Assembly: GCF_011326725.1 (NCBI RefSeq)
Contig: NZ_JAANCO010000001.1
Coordinates: 620,001 to 684,000 of the forward strand
Reading direction: 5' to 3'
DNA length: 64,000 bases
From: Microbacterium excoecariae
GTDB taxonomy: Bacteria > Actinomycetota > Actinomycetes > Actinomycetales > Microbacteriaceae
The notes beneath the pieces were generated by a model. It was not told the DNA's origin and made no database searches. It saw only the letters and a program-made list of their open reading frames with translations. The position numbers and the translations under genes are program-made. Shown one piece after another: positions 10,194 through 18,878 of the stretch (position 1 is the first letter of the stretch; each line of letters starts with the position of its first letter).

Positions 10194-11720
10194 TCACGCC
10201 GTCGCCGTCATGAAGCGCATGAGGGTCTCCTGCGACGCGTCCTCGCGCCGCACCTCGCCCGTCACGCGCCCGCGCGCGAGCGCATAGATCCGGTCGCAGA
10301 GGCCGAGGATCTCGGGCAGCTCCGACGAGATGACGACGATCGCCTTGCCCTGCGCCGCGAGCTGGTTGATGATGCCGTAGATCTCGTACTTCGCGCCCAC
10401 GTCGATCCCGCGCGTGGGCTCGTCGAGGAAGAGCACGTCGGGGTTCGTGAACATCCACTTCGCGAGCACGACCTTCTGCTGATTGCCGCCCGAGAGCCCC
10501 GCCGTGCCGCTCGCCACGCTCGGCGCCTTGATGTTCATCTTGTCGCGGTACGCGTCGGCGACCTTGCGCTCGCCGAGCCGGTCGACGAGGCCGAAGCGCG
10601 CGAGGCGCTCGAGCGCGGCGGACGAGATGTTCGTTTGGATGGCGGCCGCGAGGTTCAGCCCGTAGGCACGGCGATCCTCCGTCGCGTAGGCGATGCCGTG
10701 CGCGATCGCCCGCGCCGGGGTGCTGATGTCGACCTCCTCGCCGCGCACGAACGCGCGCCCCGAGATGTCGGCGCCGTACGAGCGCCCGAAGATGCTCATG
10801 GCGAGCTCGGTCCGCCCGGCCCCCATGAGGCCCGCGAGCCCGACGATCTCGCCCGCGCGCACCGACAGGTCGACGTCGTTCACGACGACGCGCCGCGGAT
10901 CCGACGGGTGGTGCACGCGCCAGCGCTCGACGCGCAGAACCTCCTCGCGGATGTCCGGATCCCGCGGGGGGAAGAGGCTGTCGAGGTCGCGGCCGACCAT
11001 CGCGCGGATGATGCGCGCCTCGTTCGTCGCGGGGTCGGCGGCGTCCATCGTCTCGATCGTCGCCCCGTCGCGCAGCACCGTGATCCGGTCGGCGACGCGC
11101 ATCACCTCGCGCAGCTTGTGGGAGATGAGGATCGCGGTCACCCCGGCGGCCCGGAGCTCGTCGACGAGGCCGAGGAGGCGGTCGGAGTCGGCGTCGTTGA
11201 GCGCCGCGGTCGGCTCGTCGAGGATGAGCACGCGCACGTCCTTGGCGAGCGCCTTCGCGATCTCGACGAGCTGCTGCGCGCCGATCCCCAGCTCCCCGGC
11301 GGGCGTCGCCGGGTTCTCGTCGAGCCCCACGCGCCGAAGCAGCGCGGCCGTGTGCTCGGCCTCGGCTCGGCGGTCGAGGAACCCCCGGCGGTGCAGCTCG
11401 TTGCCGAGGTGGATGTTCTCGGAGATCGAGAGGTAGGGGCTGAGCGCGAGCTCCTGGTGGATGATGACGACCCCGGCGGCCTCGCTGTCGGCGACGGACC
11501 GGAACGCGACGTCCTCGCCGGCCAGGCGGATCGCGCCGTCATAGGTCCCGGCGGGGTGCACGCCGCTCAGCACGTTCATGAGCGTTGACTTGCCCGCGCC
11601 GTTCTCGCCGCAGATCGCGTGCACCTCGCCCGGGAGCACGTCGAGCGACACGTCGTCGAGGGCCGTCACCCCCCGGAAGCGCTTCGTGATCCGCGACATG
11701 CTGAGGACCGGTGCGGGCAT
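10194..11720 (-). CDS. Sugar ABC transporter ATPase (orphan, GguA/XylG-like)
   Basis: A 508-residue protein with two fused ATPase domains, as in monosaccharide importers. The first has Walker [10 protein letters not shown] and Walker [14 protein letters not shown]. The second has a degenerate Walker A (GLMGAGRTE), signature LSGGNQQK and Walker [13 protein letters not shown]. It closely resembles the ATPase at 13244-14794. No permease or binding protein gene accompanies it on this strand; only a ROK regulator follows. It may share the permease of the divergent operon. The ATG at 11720 follows AGAGAGGAA and matches the family start; a longer in-frame extension to 11837 is not supported. Confidence 0.9.
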   Translation of the reverse strand: MPAPVLSMSRITKRFRGVTALDDVSLDVLPGEVHAICGENGAGKSTLMNVLSGVHPAGTYDGAIRLAGEDVAFRSVADSEAAGVVIIHQELALSPYLSISENIHLGNELHRRGFLDRRAEAEHTAALLRRVGLDENPATPAGELGIGAQQLVEIAKALAKDVRVLILDEPTAALNDADSDRLLGLVDELRAAGVTAILISHKLREVMRVADRITVLRDGATIETMDAADPATNEARIIRAMVGRDLDSLFPPRDPDIREEVLRVERWRVHHPSDPRRVVVNDVDLSVRAGEIVGLAGLMGAGRTELAMSIFGRSYGADISGRAFVRGEEVDISTPARAIAHGIAYATEDRRAYGLNLAAAIQTNISSAALERLARFGLVDRLGERKVADAYRDKMNIKAPSVASGTAGLSGGNQQKVVLAKWMFTNPDVLFLDEPTRGIDVGAKYEIYGIINQLAAQGKAIVVISSELPEILGLCDRIYALARGRVTGEVRREDASQETLMRFMTATA

Positions 11721-11818
11721 GGACGGGGCGTTCCTCTCTGAATCGCGGACAACGCCGGTGGTTCGTGCGGGCGGCGAAGTCGTTGCCACACCGTGACCTG
11801 ATGGTAGGCGAAAACTAT

Positions 11819-11847
11819 TTGTCCGCAGGCCCCGCAATATGTATTCT
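11819..11847 (+). promoter_or_regulatory. Candidate promoter of the ChvE sugar operon
   Basis: TTGTCC (11819-11824), a 17-nt spacer, then TATTCT (11842-11847). Start of transcription would be near 11854, giving a leader of about 165 nt that carries the LacI-type operator. Confidence 0.5.
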
Positions 11848-11982
11848 TCCTGTCAGCGGTCAGGTTCACCGGTCGCCCACACCCCGACGACGGGGCGGGC
11901 GCCAGCCCCACACTCACGTGCGGCGGACCTCCGCCGGGCACGATGCGGTCCCGGCGCGCGGCACATCCCGATGTGCCTGGCG

Positions 11983-11996
11983 TGGGAGCGCTCCGA
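11983..11996. promoter_or_regulatory. CebR/LacI-type operator before chvE
   Basis: TGGGAGCGCTCCGA differs by one base from the palindrome TGGGAGCGCTCCCA known as the CebR site of actinobacteria. It lies 24 nt before the chvE start codon. The same core is found before the LacI gene at 61789. Confidence 0.7.
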
Positions 11997-12020
11997 CACT
12001 CAACGAAGAGAGACACAGCA

Positions 12021-13172
12021 ATGAAGCGCACTGTCCTGAGAGCAGTCGGCGTCGCGGGCGCCATGGCACTCGGCCTCGGCCTCGCGAGCTGCGCGAGCGA
12101 CGGCGGATCCGAGGGCTCGGGCGGCGAGGCGGCGGCGGAAGACATCCGCGTCGGCGTCGCGATGCCGACCGAGACGAGCGAGCGGTGGATCGCCGACGGC
12201 GACGCCGTCGAGTCGCAGCTCGAGGAGGCCGGCTACGAGGTCGACCTCCAGTTCGCCAACGACGACATCCCCACCCAGCAGCAGCAGATCGAGCAGATGA
12301 TCACGAACGGTGCGGACATCCTCATCGTCGCGTCGATCGACGGCACGGCCCTCGCCAGCCAGCTCGAGTCGGCCGCCGACAAGGGGATCCCGATCATCGC
12401 CTACGACCGCCTCATCAACGGCACCGAGGCCGTCGACTTCTACGTCACGTTCGACAACTACCAGGTCGGCGTCCAGCAGGCGCAGTCGCTCCTGCGCGGC
12501 CTCGGCTACCTCGACGAGAACTACGAGGACACGGGCCTCGACGAGGAGAAGATCATCGAGGTGTTCGCCGGCTCGCCCGACGACAACAACACGGGCTTCT
12601 TCTTCGGTGGCGCGATGGACACGCTCGCCCCGTACCTGGAGGACGGTCGCTTGACGATCGGATCCGGGCAGGACGAGCTCGACCAGGTCGCGACGCTGCG
12701 CTGGGACCAGGCGACGGCCCAGAAGCGCATGGAGGACCTGCTCACGTCGACCTACGGCGGCGGATCCGGCCAGCTCGACGGCGTGCTCTCGCCCTACGAC
12801 GGCATCTCGCGCGGCATCATCACGGCGCTGCAGAACGCCGGCTACGGCGACACGATCGAGGACGGCCTGCCGGTCGTCTCCGGCCAGGACGCCGAGATCG
12901 CGTCGGTGTCCATGATCGACCGCGGCGTGCAGTACGCCACGATCTTCAAGGACACCCGCAAGCTCGCCACGCAGGCCGTCGACGCCGCGTCCTCTTACGC
13001 CTCGGGCGAGGAGCCGGAGGCGAACGACACCGACACGTACGACAACGGCACCAAGGTCGTCCCGTCGTTCCTGCTCGAGTCGGACATCGTCACGGCGGAT
13101 GACATTCAGGAGCTCCTGATCGACACGGACTACTGGACCGAGGACGAGATCGCCGCGGGCGTCGCGGAGTAA
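12021..13172 (+). CDS. chvE: ChvE-type monosaccharide-binding lipoprotein
   Basis: A 383-residue extracellular sugar-binding lipoprotein. Signal peptide with lipobox L21-A-S-C24, followed by a low-complexity linker and a type I periplasmic-binding fold (about 42-383). Family features include [14 protein letters not shown], the [23 protein letters not shown] segment and VYDG-like [12 protein letters not shown]. The family binds arabinose, galactose, glucose or xylose; the ligand here is not readable. The ATG follows GAAGAGAG. The gene opens an operon with ATPase and permease; a strong hairpin follows the stop and may make this protein more abundant than the rest. Confidence 0.92.
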   Translation: MKRTVLRAVGVAGAMALGLGLASCASDGGSEGSGGEAAAEDIRVGVAMPTETSERWIADGDAVESQLEEAGYEVDLQFANDDIPTQQQQIEQMITNGADILIVASIDGTALASQLESAADKGIPIIAYDRLINGTEAVDFYVTFDNYQVGVQQAQSLLRGLGYLDENYEDTGLDEEKIIEVFAGSPDDNNTGFFFGGAMDTLAPYLEDGRLTIGSGQDELDQVATLRWDQATAQKRMEDLLTSTYGGGSGQLDGVLSPYDGISRGIITALQNAGYGDTIEDGLPVVSGQDAEIASVSMIDRGVQYATIFKDTRKLATQAVDAASSYASGEEPEANDTDTYDNGTKVVPSFLLESDIVTADDIQELLIDTDYWTEDEIAAGVAE

Positions 13173-13187
13173 CGACACCAGGCGGCA

Positions 13188-13220
13188 GGATGGGCGCCCG
13201 CCCCGCGCGGGCGCCCATCC
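13188..13220 (+). terminator. Intra-operon hairpin after chvE
   Basis: A perfect 14-bp stem (13188-13201 with 13207-13220) and a 5-nt loop. No U-run follows. In this position it may act as a partial terminator or 3' end protector that raises binding-protein output over the ATPase and permease. Confidence 0.7.
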
Positions 13221-13243
13221 CCACACACATCGAAGGGGACACC

Positions 13244-14794
13244 ATGTCCGAAGTCATCCTCGAGATGCGCGGCATCACGAAGGACTTCCCCGGCGTCAAG
13301 GTGCTCAAGGGCGTCGACCTGGAGGTCGAGCGCGGCGCGATCCACGCGATCTGCGGCGAGAACGGCGCCGGAAAGTCCACGCTCATGAAGGTGCTGTCGG
13401 GCGTCTACCCGCACGGCACGTACGGCGGCGACATCCGGTTCGACGGCGAGACCGTGCAGTTCGGGTCGATCCGCGACTCGGAGCGCATCGGTATCGTCAT
13501 CATCCACCAGGAGCTGGCGCTCGTGCCGGACCTGTCGATCGCCGAGAACATCTTTCTCGGCAACGAGCGCCGCACCCGTGGTCTCGTCGACTGGAACCGC
13601 ACGAACCACGAGGCCGCGAAGTACATGGAGCGCGTCGGCCTCCACGAGAACCCGACGACGCTCGTCGGCCAGCTGGGCGTTGGCAAGCAGCAGCTGATCG
13701 AGATCGCCAAGGCGATGACGAAGGACGTGAAGCTCCTCATCCTCGACGAGCCCACGGCGGCGCTCAACGACAACGATTCCGAGCACCTGCTCGGTCTCCT
13801 GCGCTCGCTGCGCGACGAGGGCATCACCTCGATCATCATCAGCCACAAGCTCGGCGAGATCGAGGCGGTCTCGGACAAGACGACGGTGATCCGCGACGGC
13901 GAGTCGATCGAGACGATCGACATGCACGCGCCGGACGCCTCGCAGGACCGGATCATCCGGGCCATGGTGGGGCGGTCGCTCGACAACCGCTTCCCCGAGC
14001 GCACGCCGCAGATCGGCGAGGAGGTCTTCCGCGTCGACAACTGGACCGTGTATCACCCCGCGCAGGCGGGCCGCGTCGTCGTCGACAACGCCTCGATCTC
14101 GGTCCGGGCGGGGGAGATCGTGGGCATCGCGGGCCTCATGGGCGCGGGGCGCACCGAGTTCATGATGAGCATCTTCGGGCGCTCGTACGGCCGCGATATC
14201 AGCGGATCCGTGAAGCTGCGGGGCGAGGAGATCTCCACCCGCACCGTGCCCGACGCGATCCGGAACGGCCTGGCCTACGTGTCGGAAGACCGGAAGCACT
14301 ACGGCCTCAACCTCGTCACGGACATCCGCACGAACATCACCTCGGCCGCGCTCGAGAAGCTGAGCAACAAGCTCTCTCTCGTCAACGGCAACGAGGAGAT
14401 CCGCGTCAGCGAGGAGTACCGCAAGGACCTCAACATCAAGACGCCGACGGTCATGCAGAACGTCGGCAACCTCTCCGGCGGCAACCAGCAGAAGGTCGTG
14501 CTGTCGAAGTGGCTGTTCACGGATCCCGACGTGCTGATCCTCGACGAGCCGACGCGCGGGATCGACGTCGGTGCCAAGTACGAGATCTACGAGATCATTC
14601 AGGCCCTCGCCGCCGAGGGCAAGGCGGTCATCGTCGTGTCGAGCGAGCTGCCCGAGCTGCTCGGCATCGCCGACCGCATTTACACCCTCGCGTACGGCCG
14701 CATCACCGGCCAGATGAACGTCGCGGACGCGACGCAGGAGAAGCTCATGACCCTCATGACCATCGAGAACACCGGCACGGAGGCCGCGGCATGA
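13244..14794 (+). CDS. gguA: Multiple-sugar ABC transporter ATPase
   Basis: A 516-residue tandem ATPase energising the ChvE-type importer. Domain 1 has GENGAGKST and [13 protein letters not shown]; domain 2 has GLMGAGRTE in place of a canonical Walker A, LSGGNQQK and [14 protein letters not shown]. The IHQELAL Q-loop is seen in domain 1. The ATG at 13244 follows GAAGGGGA at good spacing; an 18-codon upstream extension would start inside the hairpin and is rejected. The stop overlaps the permease start (ATGA). It is a paralogue of the orphan ATPase at 10194-11720. Confidence 0.93.
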   Translation: MSEVILEMRGITKDFPGVKVLKGVDLEVERGAIHAICGENGAGKSTLMKVLSGVYPHGTYGGDIRFDGETVQFGSIRDSERIGIVIIHQELALVPDLSIAENIFLGNERRTRGLVDWNRTNHEAAKYMERVGLHENPTTLVGQLGVGKQQLIEIAKAMTKDVKLLILDEPTAALNDNDSEHLLGLLRSLRDEGITSIIISHKLGEIEAVSDKTTVIRDGESIETIDMHAPDASQDRIIRAMVGRSLDNRFPERTPQIGEEVFRVDNWTVYHPAQAGRVVVDNASISVRAGEIVGIAGLMGAGRTEFMMSIFGRSYGRDISGSVKLRGEEISTRTVPDAIRNGLAYVSEDRKHYGLNLVTDIRTNITSAALEKLSNKLSLVNGNEEIRVSEEYRKDLNIKTPTVMQNVGNLSGGNQQKVVLSKWLFTDPDVLILDEPTRGIDVGAKYEIYEIIQALAAEGKAVIVVSSELPELLGIADRIYTLAYGRITGQMNVADATQEKLMTLMTIENTGTEAAA

Positions 14795-16014
14795 ACAACG
14801 TCTTCGTCGAGGCGAAGGACCTCCTCACGCGGAACCTGCGCACCTCCGGCATCTACATCGCGTTCGTCGCGATCATCATCCTCTTCACGATCCTGACGAA
14901 CGGGACGCTGCTCGCGCCCGAGAACGTCACGAACCTCGTGCTGCAGAACGCGCACATCCTCATCATGGCGCTCGGCATGATCCTCGTGATCGTCGCGGGG
15001 CACATCGACCTGTCGGTCGGATCCGTGCTCGCGTTCGCCGCGGCGGTGTCGGCCGTGCTCGTCATCCGCCTGGGCATGCCCTGGTGGGTCGGCGTCATCG
15101 CGGCGATCGCCACCGGCATCGTCGTCGGCGTATGGCAGGGCTTCTGGGTCGCGGTCGTGGGGATCCCGGCGTTCATCGTCACCCTCGCGGGCATGCTGCT
15201 GTTCCGCGGCCTGACCTGGACCGTGCTCGAGAACGTGTCGCTGTCGCCGTTCCCGCACGCCTACCAGGACGTGGCCTCGGGCTTCGTCAACGGCGTGTTC
15301 GGCGAGATCGTGATCGGACAGGGATCCGGGCTGCTCGCGCAGCCGCAGACCCTCGACATCTTCACGATGCTCATCGGCGTGCTCGCGGTCGCGGGCTTCG
15401 TCACGATGCAGGTCCGGGACCGCCGCGCGCGCGTCGCCTACCTGCAGCAGGTCGAGTCGTTGCCCCTGTTCGTCATCAAGCTCGTCGTCGTGGCGGCGGT
15501 CGTCATCGCCTTCGCCTTCGCGCTCGCGTATAACCGCGGCTTCCCGATCGTCCTCATCATCCTGGGCGTGCTGATTCTCGCCTACCAGGTCGTGACGAAC
15601 CGCACCGTGTTCGGCCGCCGCGTCTACGCGGTGGGCGGCAACCTGGCCGCGGCCAAGCTCAGCGGCGTGAACGTCGTCAAGATGAACTTCTGGATCTTCG
15701 TCAACATGGGCATGCTCACGGGCGTCGCGGCCGCGGTCTTCTCGGCCCGCTCGAACGGCGCGCAGCCGGGTATGGGAAACATGTTCGAGCTCGACGTCAT
15801 CGCGGCCTGCTTCATCGGCGGCGCCTCGACGACGGGCGGCATCGGCCGCGTGACCGGCGCCCTCGTCGGTGGCCTCGTCATGGCGGTCATGTCGAACGGC
15901 ATGTCGCTCATGGGCGTGCCGCAGTCGGCGCAGCAGATCGTCAAGGGCCTCGTGCTCCTGCTCGCGGTCGCGTTCGACATCTACAACAAGCGCCGCGCGG
16001 GCATCGCGCGCTGA
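14791..16014 (+). CDS. gguB: Multiple-sugar ABC transporter permease
   Basis: A 407-residue BPD_transp_2-type permease (ribose/xylose permease family) with about 10 membrane segments. The family motifs [10 protein letters not shown] near residue 70 and [19 protein letters not shown] near 330 are present. It is coupled to the ATPase by ATGA overlap. The length fits the GguB/XylH subgroup, which is longer than RbsC. A perfect GC hairpin lies between it and the convergent hpxO gene. Confidence 0.92.
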   Translation: MNNVFVEAKDLLTRNLRTSGIYIAFVAIIILFTILTNGTLLAPENVTNLVLQNAHILIMALGMILVIVAGHIDLSVGSVLAFAAAVSAVLVIRLGMPWWVGVIAAIATGIVVGVWQGFWVAVVGIPAFIVTLAGMLLFRGLTWTVLENVSLSPFPHAYQDVASGFVNGVFGEIVIGQGSGLLAQPQTLDIFTMLIGVLAVAGFVTMQVRDRRARVAYLQQVESLPLFVIKLVVVAAVVIAFAFALAYNRGFPIVLIILGVLILAYQVVTNRTVFGRRVYAVGGNLAAAKLSGVNVVKMNFWIFVNMGMLTGVAAAVFSARSNGAQPGMGNMFELDVIAACFIGGASTTGGIGRVTGALVGGLVMAVMSNGMSLMGVPQSAQQIVKGLVLLLAVAFDIYNKRRAGIAR

Positions 16015-16026
16015 CCCGCCCCTTCG

Positions 16027-16072
16027 GACGGCCCGGGGCCCGCACGCCATGGCTTGCGGGCCCCGGGCCGTC
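16027..16072. terminator. Bidirectional terminator hairpin, gguB / hpxO
   Basis: A 17-bp perfect GC-rich stem (16028-16044 with 16055-16071), extended by one G-C pair, with a 10-nt loop. It lies between two converging genes. A TCTCTC tract follows on the plus strand. Confidence 0.75.
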
Positions 16073-16078
16073 TCTCGC

Positions 16079-17248
16079 TCAGAGCCCGAACGAGGTGGGG
16101 CTGCCGGTGACGTTTCCGACCAGCCCGCGGAGGATGTTCTCGCCCGTCTCGGTGCGCAGTCCGTCGTACCATGCCTCCGTGACGCCGGGCTCGAAGCCGT
16201 GGGTCTCGGTCGCGCGCTTGCGCGCCCGCAGCACGAGCTCGCCGGCGCGCTCCGACCGCGCCTTCGCGTAGCGGCTCAGGGTGTCGGCGGGGCTGAGGTG
16301 GTGGGTCGCGAACATCAGGCCCAGCACGAACGCGTCCTCGAGCGCCGAGCAGGCGCCCTGGCCGATGTCGGGGGTCGTGTTGTGCGCGGCGTCGCCGAGG
16401 ATGGCCACGCGCCCGCGCGTCCAGGTGTGGAACGGATCCAGGTCCCAGATCTCCACGCGGTTGAGGCTCGTGGCCGGGTCGATGGCCTCGAGGAGCGCGG
16501 CGACCCCGGGCGCCCAGCCCGCGAACGCGGCCTCGAGGGGCGCCGTGCCGTCCGCGCGGTCGTAGGGCGTGCCCGCGGGCTGAGGGACGTCGACGAAGAA
16601 GTAGAACCGGTTGCCCGCGACGGGCATGACGGCGACGCGCTTGCCGTCCGCGACGTAGGTGGTCCACTGGTCGGCGGGCCCGACGCGCTCGTCGATGGGG
16701 ACGAGCCCGTTGAAATTCGTGTACCCGGAGTAGCGGCGCGCGTGGTCCTCGCCCGTCACGTAGGCGCGGGCGCGGGAGTTCGCGCCGTCGGCGGCGATGA
16801 CGACGTCGGCCGTGGCGGTCGTCCCGTCGGCGAAGGTGACCGTGGCGCCGTCGTCGTCCTGATCGATGCCGACCATCGTCATGCCGAGGCGGATGCGATC
16901 CATGCCGAACCGGTCCATGAGCAGCTGCTGGAGCTCGGCGCGCGCGACGGGGTAGGGGCGCTGGCCCGTGAGCTCCGTCACGGGACCGAGGCTGAACTGC
17001 GTCATGGTCTCGCCGGTGTGGCCGTCGAGGTAGGCCATCCGGTCCATGCGCCCGCCCAGCGCGGCGATCTCATCGGCGAGCCCGAGCCAGTTGAGGACCT
17101 TCACGCCGTTCGGCCAGAGCGACAGGGCCGCGCCGACCGGCTTGTTCTCGCGGATCCGGTCGTAGATCGTGACGTCGTGCCCGAGGCGCTGGAGCGCGAT
17201 CGCGGCGCTCGTGCCTCCGATGCCCGCGCCGATGACGATGATCTTCAT
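16079..17248 (-). CDS. hpxO: FAD-dependent urate hydroxylase (HpxO type)
   Basis: A 389-residue class A flavoprotein monooxygenase that oxidises urate to 5-hydroxyisourate with NADH. It shows the FAD motif GAGIGGTSAA (7-16), the second FAD motif GDAAHNTTPDIGQGACSALEDA, and HpxO-specific stretches I recall from Klebsiella: VGAALSLWPNGVKVLNWLG, YTNFNGLVPIDE, DQWTTYV and FYFFVDVP. The similarity to Klebsiella HpxO extends through the C-terminus (THGFEPGVTEAWYDGLRTETGE), so I prefer this over salicylate-hydroxylase-like relatives. Its start directly follows the HIU hydrolase stop, giving the order uraD-uraH-hpxO. Confidence 0.93.
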   Translation of the reverse strand: MKIIVIGAGIGGTSAAIALQRLGHDVTIYDRIRENKPVGAALSLWPNGVKVLNWLGLADEIAALGGRMDRMAYLDGHTGETMTQFSLGPVTELTGQRPYPVARAELQQLLMDRFGMDRIRLGMTMVGIDQDDDGATVTFADGTTATADVVIAADGANSRARAYVTGEDHARRYSGYTNFNGLVPIDERVGPADQWTTYVADGKRVAVMPVAGNRFYFFVDVPQPAGTPYDRADGTAPLEAAFAGWAPGVAALLEAIDPATSLNRVEIWDLDPFHTWTRGRVAILGDAAHNTTPDIGQGACSALEDAFVLGLMFATHHLSPADTLSRYAKARSERAGELVLRARKRATETHGFEPGVTEAWYDGLRTETGENILRGLVGNVTGSPTSFGL

Positions 17249-17569
17249 CTAGCTTCCCCGGTAGGTCGAATAGGCGAACGGGCTGAGGAGGATCGGCACG
17301 TGGTAGTGCCGCTCGTCCGCGACCGTGAAGGTGACCGACACGAACGGGTAGAACGCCTCCGTGCCGCGGGCGTCGAAGTACCCGCGCGTGTCGAAGCGCA
17401 GCGTGTAGTCGCCGGGGGCGAGCACGTCCGGCCCGAGGCCGGCGCGCCCGTCGGCGTCGGTCTCGGCGCGAGCGAGGGCGGATCCGTCCGGCGCGGTGAG
17501 CGTGAGCGGGATCCCCGGGGCGGGGGATCCGCTCGCCGCGTCGAGCACGTGGGTCGTGAGGTGGGGCAT
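17249..17569 (-). CDS. uraH: 5-hydroxyisourate hydrolase (transthyretin-like)
   Basis: A 106-residue protein that hydrolyses 5-hydroxyisourate to OHCU. The family hallmarks are the N-terminal LTTHVLDAASG (His7), an Arg in LRFDTRGYF, HYHVPILLSPFAYSTYRGS, and the C-terminal YRGS tetrapeptide. The ATG at 17569 lies next to the uraD stop (17571) and gives the classical start; a 15-codon upstream extension would run into uraD and is rejected. It is co-transcribed with uraD and hpxO. Confidence 0.95.
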   Translation of the reverse strand: MPHLTTHVLDAASGSPAPGIPLTLTAPDGSALARAETDADGRAGLGPDVLAPGDYTLRFDTRGYFDARGTEAFYPFVSVTFTVADERHYHVPILLSPFAYSTYRGS

Positions 17570-17570
17570 G

Positions 17571-18089
17571 TCAGGGCGCCTCCGGGGTCGCGTCATCGTC
17601 CAGCGCGTCCTCAAGGCGGAGCTGGGCGATCTGGGAGAGCTGGCCGGCGGCCTCGCGCCACTCGGCGTCCGCGTCGCTGTCGAGGCGCCGCTCGAGCTCG
17701 GCGAGGATCTGCTCGGGCGAGCGGCCCGCCGCGCGGATGAGGAAGACGCGGCCGAACCGCTCTTCGTACGCGGCGTTGCCCTCGGCGATCCGCCGGGCCA
17801 CGTCGCTCGCGGCGTCCCGCATCGCCGACTGCTCGCGGCGCGAGTGGTCGGCGTTTGCGCCGGCGGACGTCACGCGGTCCCCGATGCGCGGGTGGTGCGC
17901 CAGCGCGCCGTCGAGGTCGGCCTCGGTCCAGGCGCCGGCGAGCTCGTCGGCGCGGCGGGCGAGCGCGGCGACGTCGGCGTACGGCCGCCCCGCGACGAGG
18001 GCGTCGGCCCAGCCCGGGACGTCGGCCCACACGCGCACGATCTCCCGCGCCTCGGCCGCGGGAAGCCGGTGGAAGTCGTCGAGGAGCAT
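17571..18089 (-). CDS. uraD: OHCU decarboxylase
   Basis: A 172-residue protein that decarboxylates OHCU to (S)-allantoin, completing urate conversion with HpxO and UraH. The catalytic His region is ALAHHPRIGD (H65/H66), followed by SAGANADHSRREQSAM, which matches the S-x-E-Q helix of the family. It is the first gene of its operon; a TAGCCT -10 hexamer ends 6 nt before the ATG, so it is leaderless. The C-terminal tail is acidic. It is separated from the XRE-cupin regulator by 46 nt. Confidence 0.93.
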   Translation of the reverse strand: MLLDDFHRLPAAEAREIVRVWADVPGWADALVAGRPYADVAALARRADELAGAWTEADLDGALAHHPRIGDRVTSAGANADHSRREQSAMRDAASDVARRIAEGNAAYEERFGRVFLIRAAGRSPEQILAELERRLDSDADAEWREAAGQLSQIAQLRLEDALDDDATPEAP

Positions 18090-18095
18090 GGGTCC

Positions 18096-18101
18096 AGGCT
18101 A
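18096..18101 (-). promoter_or_regulatory. -10 element of leaderless uraD operon
   Basis: On the minus strand TAGCCT is followed by 6 nt and the ATG at 18089. It indicates that uraD-uraH-hpxO has its own promoter separate from the regulator gene upstream. Confidence 0.55.
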
Positions 18102-18135
18102 TGCCGCGGCGCGTTTCGCGGGTGTTGCGGCGAAT

Positions 18136-18720
18136 CTAGCTCGCCGGATGCACGATGAGCCAGCGAGCCACGGCGACCTCGGACCCGCGGTTGTGGATCC
18201 GGTGCGGGACGTGGCACGGGTAGCTGATGGTGTCGCCGGGGGAGATGTCGACCGTTTCATCGGAGAACTCGATCGAGAGCATGCCGCGGGTGACCTCGCC
18301 GACCTCGTACCCCTCGTGTCGCAGCATGCGGTTCTTGGCGGTCGCCGTGCTGCCCGGGGGGTAGACCGACTCGAAGTAGTCCACGCCGGGCGTCGGCCCG
18401 GGGGCGAGGCGCCGGAACGTGACGCCGCCCCCGAGGGACAGCGGCGCCGCGTCGTCCGAGCGCGTGACCGCGATCCCCTCGGCCGGTGTGACATCGTCGT
18501 CCGCGCGGAACGCCGCGGCCAGCGGCACACCGAGGGCGTCGGTGATGGCGATGAGACGCGCAACGCTCGGTTGCATGACGCCGCGCTCGATCTGCGAGAC
18601 CGCGCTCGTCGAGATGCCGATGCGGCGCCCGAGTTCCGCGGCGCTCACGCCCGCGGATCCCCGTAGCGCGCGCAGGCGCACCCCGACGTGGGGATCGGTG
18701 GTCGGCGCGGCGTCGCTCAT
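18136..18720 (-). CDS. XRE-family regulator with cupin domain
   Basis: A 194-residue regulator. The N-terminal HTH (about 14-68, GVSAAELGRRIGISTSAVSQIERG) is followed by a C-terminal cupin (about 120-190, with EGYEVGEVTRGMLSIEF and DTISYPCHVPHRIHN) that likely binds a purine-pathway metabolite. The ATG at 18720 has a TACGAT -10 hexamer 6 nt upstream; the longer in-frame start at 18819 would begin in the operator. It is divergent from the NCS1 permease operon and upstream of uraD, so it probably controls both. It resembles the regulator at 33100. Confidence 0.9.
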   Translation of the reverse strand: MSDAAPTTDPHVGVRLRALRGSAGVSAAELGRRIGISTSAVSQIERGVMQPSVARLIAITDALGVPLAAAFRADDDVTPAEGIAVTRSDDAAPLSLGGGVTFRRLAPGPTPGVDYFESVYPPGSTATAKNRMLRHEGYEVGEVTRGMLSIEFSDETVDISPGDTISYPCHVPHRIHNRGSEVAVARWLIVHPAS

Positions 18721-18726
18721 ACGGTC

Positions 18727-18732
18727 ATCGTA
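18727..18732 (-). promoter_or_regulatory. -10 element of leaderless XRE-cupin gene
   Basis: TACGAT on the minus strand with a 6-nt spacer to the ATG at 18720. This fixes the start. Confidence 0.55.
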
Positions 18733-18801
18733 GTGAGCCGCATGACGGCCCTCGGGCAGAGGTTTAACGCGCCAGAAACACGCCGACGTGAGGACGTAAT
18801 C

Positions 18802-18819
18802 GTGAAGCCATAGCTTCAC
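18802..18819. promoter_or_regulatory. Inverted repeat, likely XRE-cupin operator
   Basis: GTGAAGC-CATA-GCTTCAC is a perfect 7-bp inverted repeat with a 4-nt spacer. It lies between the divergent regulator and permease genes, 59 nt before the permease ATG. Size and place fit a dimeric HTH operator. Confidence 0.6.
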
Positions 18820-18878
18820 ACCAGGAATCGCTCACCGCGTTCCTCCCGGCACTCTACGCCCCCGCGAAAGGCCACACC

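Larger units (their letters stand above)
11721..12020. other. Divergent intergenic control region, 300 bp
   Basis: This region separates the orphan ATPase/ROK operon from the ChvE operon. It contains the only AT-rich patch nearby (11810-11850), with a plus-strand promoter candidate, a minus-strand TACCAT -10-like hexamer at 11801-11806, and a LacI-type operator at 11983-11996. I see no convincing gene in it. Confidence 0.7.

Noticed and set aside
10183-10458. Longer start for the ROK regulator, within the ATPase gene
   Set aside because: The extension reads an alternate frame of the ATPase C-terminus and has no family match.
13190-13243. Upstream start for the ChvE-operon ATPase
   Set aside because: It would begin inside the post-chvE hairpin; the ATG at 13244 has a good ribosome site and matches the family.
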